Below are positions 46,843 to 53,662 of a stretch of DNA of 64,000 nucleotides, piece after piece. Positions within the stretch are counted from its first letter, which is position 1. Each line of letters opens with the position of its first letter. The notes beneath the pieces are model-generated. The model ran no database searches. It saw nothing but the letters and a program-made list of their open reading frames with translations, and had not been told where the DNA came from. Origin of the DNA: Pseudothermotoga_B sp051235805 (GTDB taxonomy: Bacteria; Thermotogota; Thermotogae; Thermotogales; DSM-5069); the NCBI RefSeq assembly GCF_051235805.1, contig NZ_JBPNXV010000001.1, positions 248,001 through 312,000 on the forward strand, read 5' to 3'. A program made the position numbers and the translations under genes.

Positions 46843-46914
46843 CCCTTGTAGCCAGGACAGTTTACGGCTGTCCGGTAGAGACTTCCGAGCCTTATTCTCG
46901 GAATTATACAAGGG
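46843..46914 (-). promoter_or_regulatory. Purine riboswitch, guanine/hypoxanthine type
   Basis: On the minus strand, P1 is TACAAGGG-side to CCCTTGTA-side (46914-46907 with 46850-46843). P2 is CCGAG/CTCGG with loop AATAAGG, P3 is GGACAG/CTGTCC with loop CCGTAAA, J1/2 is TATAAT-like and J2/3 contains GTCTCTACC. These match the conserved purine aptamer. The J3/1 CTAC begins with C at the ligand-pairing position, which predicts guanine or hypoxanthine, not adenine. Ligand should favour the terminator and switch off the pur operon. Confidence 0.9.
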
Positions 46915-46954
46915 CATTCCCCGTGGGAGGGGAATATTCACTTGTACTGATTCA

Positions 46955-46963
46955 ATAATAGCA
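46955..46963 (-). promoter_or_regulatory. Extended -10 element for the pur operon
   Basis: TGCTATTAT on the minus strand (46963-46955), about 40 bases before the aptamer. No good -35 is seen. A GGGGAAT/ATTCCCC hairpin (46916-46935) lies between it and the aptamer. Confidence 0.45.
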
Positions 46964-47041
46964 CAGACACCTGACTGCTATGTGTTTTCAAAAAGAAAAA
47001 AGTACTTTACCTTGAGTTGAATTTAGAATGGCACTCTATAT

Positions 47042-47824
47042 CTATTTCAAGACACAGATACTCGAAGGTGCATTCAAAAGAAGTGCGATGCTTTCAGAGA
47101 TAGAGAACTCCAGCTTTTCTCCCACAGGTCCTATGAAACCTATTGAGATGTCTTGACCAACTACGATAGAGGCATAGACATCTGATTCCTGTATCAGTAC
47201 ACCAGAGTTTTTCAAAACTGGGGCTTTGTGTACGGCTTTAACGATGGTCTTGAGGTGTTCAAATTCAGTTTGATTTCCACTTTCGTACCTTCTGAAAAGA
47301 AGGTTGTATCTGTCAGGAGAGAGAGCAAGCAAATATGGACCATGAAAGCCAGCCTCGTCAAGTTGAGTAGCAGCTTCGATGACGTCGCTGACTGCTTCGC
47401 CTACATTCTTCCAAGATCTTAACCCAGAACTTAGTACACCATCTGAGTTGAGCAAACCCTTGGAATTTATGCCTTCAAAAACCAACCTATCTTCTATCTT
47501 TGCACATTCCTTTGTGGCTTCAATCAGTGAAGAAAGATCGAGAGTGACCGCTTCTTTTTCATAGGCAGCAAGATCTCTTTTAGATATCGAGAAGGTTTTG
47601 TGTATGTAAGTCAAAGGAAGAACTTTGGTTGAAAAAATGCCAGGTTCAATTTCAACTTCTCCCAAAGACACCTGCCGTAAGCCAAAACCGAACGGTCCTT
47701 TCACTGAAAGGATCTTTCTTCCTGCAAGCTGGCTTTTTGCAACTTCTATCATGGTTCTGTTGAAAAGTTCCCAAAGCTCTGCCGAGAGAGGTGCATCTTC
47801 CTGCATCAAATACTTATTCGCCAT
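47042..47824 (-). CDS. Encapsulin nanocompartment shell protein
   Basis: About 260 residues with the HK97-type fold: LSAELWELFNRTMIEVAKSQLAGRKILSVKGPFGFG at the N-terminus, LDLSSLIEATKECAKIEDRLVFEG, HGPYLLALSPDRYNLLFRR, VVGQDISIGFIG and a final SSICVLK. It resembles the T. maritima encapsulin in order of segments. It self-assembles into an icosahedral shell that stores iron. ATG 47824 with GAAGGTGAG; the open frame extending upstream to 48079 lies over the cargo gene and is not coding. It starts one base after the cargo gene stop. Confidence 0.93.
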   Translation of the reverse strand: MANKYLMQEDAPLSAELWELFNRTMIEVAKSQLAGRKILSVKGPFGFGLRQVSLGEVEIEPGIFSTKVLPLTYIHKTFSISKRDLAAYEKEAVTLDLSSLIEATKECAKIEDRLVFEGINSKGLLNSDGVLSSGLRSWKNVGEAVSDVIEAATQLDEAGFHGPYLLALSPDRYNLLFRRYESGNQTEFEHLKTIVKAVHKAPVLKNSGVLIQESDVYASIVVGQDISIGFIGPVGEKLEFSISESIALLLNAPSSICVLK

Positions 47825-47825
47825 C

Positions 47826-48167
47826 TTACTCACCTTCTTTGAGAGAACCAACGGTGGGTTCTTCATCACCAATTTCTTTGATAATATCTTCAACTTCCTT
47901 AGCACCCTCAGCCATGAACTGTGCCTCGTCTTTTGTGAGAATCTCCAACAGTTTTGTGAACTCTCCAATATGAACTCTTTCTTCGTCGGCGATCTCTTTG
48001 AGGACTTTTTTCGCCAAAGGATGGTCAGTAGCATCGGCATGAGACAGATATTGATGAACGGCTTCGTGCTCCGCCGCAATATTGAGTCTGATGGCTCTTA
48101 TCAATTCCGAGAGTGTCAACTTTCTTTCAGGAACCTTACCACTAAATGGATTGACAAATTCTGGCAT
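47826..48167 (-). CDS. Encapsulated ferritin-like cargo protein (EncFtn)
   Basis: A 113-residue protein. Helical ferroxidase motifs are Glu33-His34 in IAAEHEAVHQYL and Glu63-His66 in DEERVH, the half-ferritin pattern that forms a diiron site at a dimer interface. The C-terminal TVGSLKEGE is a cargo-loading peptide of the type that docks inside encapsulin shells. Directly upstream of the encapsulin gene with one base between. It oxidises Fe(II) for storage within the shell. Confidence 0.92.
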   Translation of the reverse strand: MPEFVNPFSGKVPERKLTLSELIRAIRLNIAAEHEAVHQYLSHADATDHPLAKKVLKEIADEERVHIGEFTKLLEILTKDEAQFMAEGAKEVEDIIKEIGDEEPTVGSLKEGE

Positions 48168-48190
48168 ATGTTCACCTCCAAGAATATTGT

Positions 48191-48209
48191 ATCATCTATC
48201 ATTATTTTC
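48191..48209 (-). promoter_or_regulatory. Possible iron-regulator site ahead of the encapsulin operon
   Basis: On the minus strand the stretch reads AATAATGATAGATGATA, with a TGATAgaTGATA direct repeat reminiscent of Fur-box half sites, next to a TACAAT -10-like element. Weak evidence. Confidence 0.25.
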
Positions 48210-48391
48210 ATAACTCCAATTATTAGTACATTTGAGGTTTATGCACAATTTGGTTCCCTTCAACAGCAGTTATTCTTTTTATTATGCCTTTCTTGCAGAT
48301 TTTGAAGCACCATTGACTGCCAATTGCTGAGAAATCTACACCGAGCGCTCTTGAACTTTGGCAAAAAATGACAAAAACTCCTTAGAACCTC

Positions 48392-48420
48392 TTGTTTTCC
48401 AATTTTTTCTAAGTTATACT
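48392..48420 (+). promoter_or_regulatory. Promoter of the membrane ferritin gene
   Basis: TTGTTT (48392-48397) and TATACT (48415-48420) with a 17-base spacer, 22 bases before the TTG start. Confidence 0.6.
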
Positions 48421-48442
48421 ACTTTCAAAGGGGTGTTCGTGA

Positions 48443-49279
48443 TTGCTAACAGAACTTCAGCGAAATGAGATTACTGAATATCATGTTTATAGACTGCTTG
48501 CAAAGTACGAGAGATCTTCAAATCGAGAAATTCTGGCAAAGATAGCCGATGACGAACTTGCTCACTACAAGAAGATCAAAGCCATAACAAGGGAAGATCT
48601 TTCTCCCAACTGGATGAAGGTCTTTTGGTATTTTGTACTCGCAAAGACTCTTGGCTTGACCTTCGCACTGAAATTGATGGAAAGAGGCGAAGAAAAAGCA
48701 CAGGAGGCTTATGGGAAGGTTGGAGAAATTAATCTAAGTCAGCTCGCAACGGAAGAAAAGGAACATGAAGAAAAGTTACTCAAGATGATCGATGAAGAAA
48801 AACTTGATTACATAGGTTCGATGGTCCTTGGTCTGAACGATGCCCTTGTGGAACTGACGGGGGCACTCGCCGGCTTAACACTCGCTCTGCAGAATAGTTC
48901 TATCGTTGCCCTTTCTGGCATAATCACCGGCATAGCCGCTGCACTTTCGATGTCTGCTTCAGATTATTTGTCCAGAAAGTCTGAGGGAGGAGAGAAGAAA
49001 CCACTCAAGTCAGCATTGTACACTGGAATCGCTTATATCTTTACAGTTCTGTTTCTCACTTTTCCGTACCTTTTGTTCGAAAATCCATTTGCTGCGTTGT
49101 TTCTCACCGTAGTGAATGCAGTCTTTGTGATATTCATCTTCACCTTTTTTGTCTCAACTGTCAAGGATCAGAGTTTCAAAAAGAATTTTCTTGAGATGTT
49201 TCTCATAAGCATGGGAGTAACAGCAGTTTCGTTTCTCATAGGTCTGTTGGTTAGGAAATTTCTCGGCATTGAAGTGTAG
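48443..49279 (+). CDS. Membrane-bound ferritin: ferritin-like domain fused to a VIT1/CCC1-type Fe/Mn transporter
   Basis: A 278-residue fusion. Residues 1-125 are a ferritin-like bundle (Glu of ITEYHVYRLL, DDELAH and EEKEHEEK ExxH motifs). Residues 126-278 hold about five membrane helices with VLGLNDALVELTGALAGLTLAL and a SASDYLSRKSE loop, as in the vacuolar iron transporter family. Such MbfA-type proteins export Fe(II) and protect against peroxide. TTG start with AAGGGGTG. Divergent from the encapsulin operon. Confidence 0.88.
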   Translation: MLTELQRNEITEYHVYRLLAKYERSSNREILAKIADDELAHYKKIKAITREDLSPNWMKVFWYFVLAKTLGLTFALKLMERGEEKAQEAYGKVGEINLSQLATEEKEHEEKLLKMIDEEKLDYIGSMVLGLNDALVELTGALAGLTLALQNSSIVALSGIITGIAAALSMSASDYLSRKSEGGEKKPLKSALYTGIAYIFTVLFLTFPYLLFENPFAALFLTVVNAVFVIFIFTFFVSTVKDQSFKKNFLEMFLISMGVTAVSFLIGLLVRKFLGIEV

Positions 49280-49317
49280 CTGTTTTCATGTTTTGCAGTA
49301 AGTCTTTTCAAGTTTTC

Positions 49318-50682
49318 TCAACCTGTCTGTGAGTTGTCAATAGTTCTTATGAATTTTAAAAAATGTTCGTGAAACAGTTCTGTATCTTGCTCACTGATCG
49401 TGTGTTTGGCATATCTCACTTTTACATAGATATCACTTATCACATAAAGATCCTTGTCTTTGTTTGTGAGTGCAAGAATTTCATATGGTGTCATGTTGTG
49501 ATGTTGGGGGAAATACTTTCTGCGAAGCCACCAATAAGCTCCAAGAACATACCTTTCACTGCACTCATATTCTGGAATCTTATCCAACGGATAAACCACA
49601 ATATCTTCAAGAAAGTCAGTTTGTTCATCTCTCACAGGTAGTTTTATGCGCTCCGAAACTTTGAAAATAGAATATACCAAAACAACACTCATGAGTGCGA
49701 GTGAAAGAACGCTTATCCAATCAAGAATTGTTTGCATGTTTGTCAAAGATTTTTTTGTTCTTGAATCTTCGACGATCAGAACAGTTGCTTCTTGGCTAAC
49801 CTGATAGCTCTCTTGAGCTTGCTGTTCACCTTCTTGAAGTGACAGAAGCTGTTGTGAGACTCTTTCACTAGGTTTTATAAATCTAAAGATGAGTGACAAA
49901 GTTGAGACTGAAACTGTAAAGATGAGCAATCCGAGTAAGAGAAGTTTGAGTGTCCCTTTTACGCCAAAGTTAGTTACTGAAAATGTGAAGAGAAGAAGGC
50001 CAAAGAGTATCAGTACAATTGGAAACCACACTTTGTCTATGAAGTCTGTCAGCCAGCTTTTTTTTGATGACTCTTGCTGATCGCTTGATTTGATCGTGAT
50101 TATGAGCTGCTCTTGTGACTGAATTTTCTCGGAACTTTCTTGTTTCTGAGGTTGTGGAATAGAAGATAAAACAGGTTTCAGTGGGAAGAGATTTACTCTG
50201 GCAAAGCCAACCGCTACCAAGACAGTTGCCATAACGTACATCAGAGCAACCTTCAGATTGAACAACTTTGATTTGTTTGCGTACCAAAAGCCAATCAAAA
50301 GCCCAAAGCACAGAAGATCGAAGATTCTACCGTGAACTGTTGTCAAGCTGAAATAGAGTCCCAGAAAGATTAAAGAACTCAGTGAAAGAACCCCATCGGA
50401 GGTCGAGACCAAGACTAATGAGATGATCACAAAGATTAGTACCATGGCGCTGAAGAATTCAATCTTTACGATTCCAGAGATCACAAAGGTAGTAATGAAG
50501 ATGATTGGCAATATGAGAACGATCGAACAACCTATATCCCAAGTGAGAAGTAGTACACAGAAAACTGTCAGAGCAACGAGTATTAAGTTTGCCCACAGAG
50601 GCATCAACGAACTGAATACATAGAATGCAACTAAGGCAATGACAGAGCTTGACAAAAAGCGGTTAAGGGCTTTGGATTTCAT
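49318..50682 (-). CDS. Membrane protein with C-terminal DUF4129-like domain
   Basis: A 454-residue protein: eight or so membrane helices in residues 10-160, an extracytoplasmic Gln/Ser-rich stretch (175-210), more helices (215-270, 320-340) and a C-terminal cytoplasmic domain with CSERYVLGAYWWLRRKYFPQHHNMTPYEILAL, typical of DUF4129. In other bacteria the third gene of a MoxR-DUF58 operon is a transglutaminase-like membrane protein ending in DUF4129; here the transglutaminase Cys-His-Asp triad is not apparent. Its start overlaps DUF58 by 20 bases. Function unknown. Confidence 0.65.
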   Translation of the reverse strand: MKSKALNRFLSSSVIALVAFYVFSSLMPLWANLILVALTVFCVLLLTWDIGCSIVLILPIIFITTFVISGIVKIEFFSAMVLIFVIISLVLVSTSDGVLSLSSLIFLGLYFSLTTVHGRIFDLLCFGLLIGFWYANKSKLFNLKVALMYVMATVLVAVGFARVNLFPLKPVLSSIPQPQKQESSEKIQSQEQLIITIKSSDQQESSKKSWLTDFIDKVWFPIVLILFGLLLFTFSVTNFGVKGTLKLLLLGLLIFTVSVSTLSLIFRFIKPSERVSQQLLSLQEGEQQAQESYQVSQEATVLIVEDSRTKKSLTNMQTILDWISVLSLALMSVVLVYSIFKVSERIKLPVRDEQTDFLEDIVVYPLDKIPEYECSERYVLGAYWWLRRKYFPQHHNMTPYEILALTNKDKDLYVISDIYVKVRYAKHTISEQDTELFHEHFLKFIRTIDNSQTG

Positions 50683-51943
50683 CGAAGACCTCCTGAAGTG
50701 TTTGACTTGGTTTTACTATTCTGACGATTATTTGTTCTCTTTCGAGCAATTTTGCTCTATCACCAAGTCTCTGCATGTCTATTGGATACATCTCGTATGT
50801 TCTGGAAGGTTTATACCTTGGATCTCTGTAGCCATATGGAATCAGAAGCACTATTACACGTGAACATTTTGCCCTGGCATTTATCAAAAGCGGTAAGAGT
50901 GAATCGGTCAAATACATTGATATGATGACCAAGGTGTTCGATGGTGTCAACCTATACAGATCTTTTGCCAATTCTTCATTCAGTTGTGGTCCATTCTCAT
51001 CTCCTTTTGCCATTGCCAGAAGTTCAACGGCGCTCACCCAGTCAGACTTTGGTGTGTAATTCGTCTTGAGGACATCCTTCGCGATCACAACGAGATCGAT
51101 TAGATTACCAAAACGTGTCAGCCAGTAAATGATCGATGAAGCCGCCAGCACCGCCTCTTCTTCGTAGTTCTTTCTTATCTGTGCCCACACATTTTTGGCA
51201 AAGATTTCTTTAGATAGATTCAGATCCAAATAGAGTATTGTACTACTGATCGCAGTGAAATCGAATTCCTTCACATACAGTGAGCCAAGTTTCGCCGATA
51301 TCTTCCAATGAACTCTGTTCAAAGGCTCATTTGAGTATTCCCTCACTCCCTTCACCTGAGTTGTGTCTTCGAGCAATTTGAAATCAGATTTGCTTCCCGG
51401 AAGTAACTCTCGAAGTCTCGATGGGAATGATTCTAAGTGCATGATCTTGGGAAGTACGAGTATTTCTTGATCTGCGTGGTAGTAAGCCCAATGCTTGAAG
51501 AAACCAAGAGGATGTTCGTAGACAACAACAAAATCTGTGAGAACCTTTCTGCCACGAGTAGAAAAGGATGTCTTAGCCTGTATCGTAACTGTTTGAGACT
51601 TTTTCAGCGTCACTTCCTGTTCCAGTAGATTGTATGACAGAAACTCAGCAATCTCTATTTGAGACAGAACGGTTACTCTTAATGATCCAGAATTATTGTA
51701 CAACCTGTGAGTTACAATGACATCTTCATTTGTAAAAGCCCTTGTTCTATTTGAAAATCGTTCAACTTCAAGATTTGCTATTGTTTGTCTTGTTGTGAAG
51801 TAATTCATCCAAAGAAATGCACATGAGACGCTCAAGAGCACCGAAAAGCCATTGAGGTTTGCGACAAGCCAGAGTGTTGAGAGAACTGTCAAGATCGCGA
51901 GCAAACTGTTCGACGAAACGATTTTTCTTGGTTTAAGTTTCAC
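50663..51943 (-). CDS. DUF58 protein, MoxR-associated
   Basis: A 426-residue protein with two N-terminal helices (about 8-45), a beta-rich middle and the DUF58 motif REYSNEPLNRVHWKISAKLGSLYVKEF (about 198-224), followed by a VWA-like region (ISSTILYLDLNLS). DUF58 proteins accompany MoxR AAA+ ATPases in envelope or metal-insertion chaperone functions. GTG start overlaps the moxR end by 11 bases. Confidence 0.8.
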   Translation of the reverse strand: MKLKPRKIVSSNSLLAILTVLSTLWLVANLNGFSVLLSVSCAFLWMNYFTTRQTIANLEVERFSNRTRAFTNEDVIVTHRLYNNSGSLRVTVLSQIEIAEFLSYNLLEQEVTLKKSQTVTIQAKTSFSTRGRKVLTDFVVVYEHPLGFFKHWAYYHADQEILVLPKIMHLESFPSRLRELLPGSKSDFKLLEDTTQVKGVREYSNEPLNRVHWKISAKLGSLYVKEFDFTAISSTILYLDLNLSKEIFAKNVWAQIRKNYEEEAVLAASSIIYWLTRFGNLIDLVVIAKDVLKTNYTPKSDWVSAVELLAMAKGDENGPQLNEELAKDLYRLTPSNTLVIISMYLTDSLLPLLINARAKCSRVIVLLIPYGYRDPRYKPSRTYEMYPIDMQRLGDRAKLLEREQIIVRIVKPSQTLQEVFDEIQSP

Positions 51944-52880
51944 TCTTTATGGGAGCCTCCTCCGTTTTGAGAATTTCTTCGATTATCTGTTGCTTAGTTT
52001 TTCTCATGAGCCTTGCCTCGGGTCTGAGTATTATTCTGTGGGCGAGTGTATCGATTACTATTTCCTTCACATCGTCTGGTAGGACATACTCTCTACCTCT
52101 CAACGCAGCGAGTGCTTTCGAAATCTCCATTAAGGCGATGGCACCTCTTGGGCTTGCGCCAAGGGCTATGTCTTCATGGCTTCTGGTGCGTGAGACGATT
52201 CTCACGATGTACTCTAATATAGAGTCGTCAATATAGACTTTCTTAATCATCTCCTTGGCGTGAGCCAATTCACTTTCATCACAGACTGGCTGTAGTGAGT
52301 CAATAGGATGCATCTTTTCTAATCTGCGGAGCATCTGCATTTCTTCTGTTTTTTCGAGATACCCCAGTGACACACAGATTGCGAATCTGTCTAACTGTGC
52401 CTCTGGTAATGGAAATGTCCCTTCGAACTCAACGGGATTTTGCGTGGCTATCACAAAAAAGTGCTTGCTCAGTGGGTAAGTTGTACCATCCACTGTTACC
52501 TGTCTTTCCGCCATGGCTTGTAATAAGGCAGACTGTGTTCTTGGAGTTGCTCGGTTTATCTCGTCTGCGAGAAGTAGGTCTGTGAAGAGAGGTCCCTTTT
52601 TGAAAACAAATTCATTCTGTTTGGTATCCAAGATGTTCAAGCCAGTTATGTCTGATGGCAACAGATCTGGCGTGCACTGTATTCTGTTGAAGCTCAGTCC
52701 AGTAGAGATTGCCAATGCTCTTGCCAACATTGTTTTACCAACACCGGGTACATCGTTTAGAAGGACATGTCCGTCACTCAGCATCGAAGCCAATATTTTC
52801 TCAATGATGAGTTCTTTCCCAACGATCACCTTTGACACATTTTCAGTTACGCGTCTTGCGAAAGTTTCCAAGGTTTCCAT
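51933..52880 (-). CDS. MoxR-family AAA+ ATPase
   Basis: A 315-residue ATPase: Walker A DVPGVGKTMLARA (about 42-54), Walker B LLLADEINRATPRTQSALLQAM, sensor 1 FVIATQNPVEFEGTFPLPEAQLDRF and a C-terminal lid with GASPRGAIALMEISKALA. MoxR proteins act as chaperones that activate or insert metals into partners. RBS GGAGGAG. It overlaps the end of the preceding gene by 34 bases, so expression depends on the same leader. Confidence 0.9.
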   Translation of the reverse strand: METLETFARRVTENVSKVIVGKELIIEKILASMLSDGHVLLNDVPGVGKTMLARALAISTGLSFNRIQCTPDLLPSDITGLNILDTKQNEFVFKKGPLFTDLLLADEINRATPRTQSALLQAMAERQVTVDGTTYPLSKHFFVIATQNPVEFEGTFPLPEAQLDRFAICVSLGYLEKTEEMQMLRRLEKMHPIDSLQPVCDESELAHAKEMIKKVYIDDSILEYIVRIVSRTRSHEDIALGASPRGAIALMEISKALAALRGREYVLPDDVKEIVIDTLAHRIILRPEARLMRKTKQQIIEEILKTEEAPIKSET

Positions 52881-53542
52881 CTCGAACTCCTCCTGGCATT
52901 CAAATTCACTGGTTTGGCAAGTATCCCACCAGCAATTCTATACGCACTTGCTTCTTCTTCCTTAAAAGATTCCCTGTTTCGATAATCGTGTTTCTTAATG
53001 AACATAGATAGATCATTTTTCAGTGAAGTCAGCTTTGCTATCTCAATTTCACTTAAGCTATTTCTGTAAGCAGGATTCATCTTTGAAGACAATTTGCAAT
53101 AATGATCGATACATAGGATTGATTTGCTTTTTCTGAAAAGATCTAAGCCTTCTCTATCGTTGAACAACTTGCCAAAGGAAGTTATGTACATTCTCTCAAT
53201 TTCAGTTTCACGGTTGCACAAGTAACAGTTGTGATTCAAAGACGTGGTTTCATTTAAGGCTTTGAGATGGCTATCCATCATGTCTTCATATATTATTGCA
53301 ATTCCTAACAACCCGAGCTCAGGATGCTTCTGAAGGTATTGCTGAACCTTGTCGGTATGTCTCTTGCACAAGCCAACCTCCCTCAGATCTGCTCTGATCT
53401 GAGGATCATTCACAAGTTCATAGAGTATCGTATCGATGAGTTGTTCAACACTTCTTTCAACAAGCACGCACACAGGACAGTTTCTATCTTTTTTCATAAG
53501 AGTGTCGATAATCTTGATTTCGGTGAAGTCTCTTGGTTTCAA
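52847..53542 (-). CDS. DUF6062-like Cys/His-rich protein behind a fluoride riboswitch
   Basis: About 231 residues, cytosolic, function unknown. Two similar halves can be seen: an early CPVC followed by GLCKRH, and a later CYLC followed by LCIDH. Each half has one CxxC and one CxxH, suggesting two metal sites. This order matches the DUF6062 family as I remember it. TTG 53542 is six bases after GAGGTG; GTG 53551 overlaps that site. First gene of the transcript that carries the fluoride aptamer, followed by moxR. A role in fluoride tolerance or repair of a fluoride-sensitive metalloenzyme is inference only. Confidence 0.7.
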   Translation of the reverse strand: MKPRDFTEIKIIDTLMKKDRNCPVCVLVERSVEQLIDTILYELVNDPQIRADLREVGLCKRHTDKVQQYLQKHPELGLLGIAIIYEDMMDSHLKALNETTSLNHNCYLCNRETEIERMYITSFGKLFNDREGLDLFRKSKSILCIDHYCKLSSKMNPAYRNSLSEIEIAKLTSLKNDLSMFIKKHDYRNRESFKEEEASAYRIAGGILAKPVNLNARRSSRWKPWKLSQDA

Positions 53543-53556
53543 TTGTCCCACCTCAA

Positions 53557-53587
53557 AGAAAAAAGCTCCTACTCTTTCGAGTAGGAG
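53557..53587 (-). terminator. Fluoride-controlled terminator
   Basis: On the minus strand CTCCTACTC, loop GAAA, GAGTAGGAG then C and TTTTTTC. The 5' arm overlaps the 3' strand of the riboswitch pseudoknot, so ligand binding should prevent it from folding. Confidence 0.9.
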
Positions 53588-53630
53588 TCATCAGCCTCTA
53601 CAGGCAATTATGGCAGACTCCATTGCCTAA
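53579..53630 (-). promoter_or_regulatory. Fluoride riboswitch (crcB motif)
   Basis: On the minus strand: P1 GGCA/TGCC around ATGGAGTC, then ATAA, P3 GCC/GGC, followed by the conserved CTGATG, and GACTCC which pairs with GGAGTC of the first loop as a 6-bp pseudoknot, then TACT. All conserved parts of the crcB-motif fluoride aptamer are present in order and spacing. The terminator that follows shares the last strand, so fluoride should turn the operon on. No CrcB or EriC-F gene is downstream. Confidence 0.9.
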
Positions 53631-53634
53631 GGAA

Positions 53635-53662
53635 ATTATAGCATGGTTTATACCTGGATCAA
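53635..53662 (-). promoter_or_regulatory. Promoter of the fluoride-controlled operon
   Basis: TTGATC (53662-53657) and a perfect TATAAT (53640-53635) with 16 bases between, on the minus strand. The start would fall just before the aptamer. The -35 lies inside the end of the mannosidase gene. Confidence 0.75.

Noticed and set aside
46783..46941. N-terminal extension of PurE
   Set aside because: The region is the purine riboswitch and terminator. The normal PurE N-terminus starts at 46782 after GGAGGTG.
47825..48079. Extended N-terminus of encapsulin reading through the cargo gene
   Set aside because: The extension lies in another frame of the EncFtn gene, is basic and low in pattern, and ATG 47824 has a ribosome site matching known encapsulin length.
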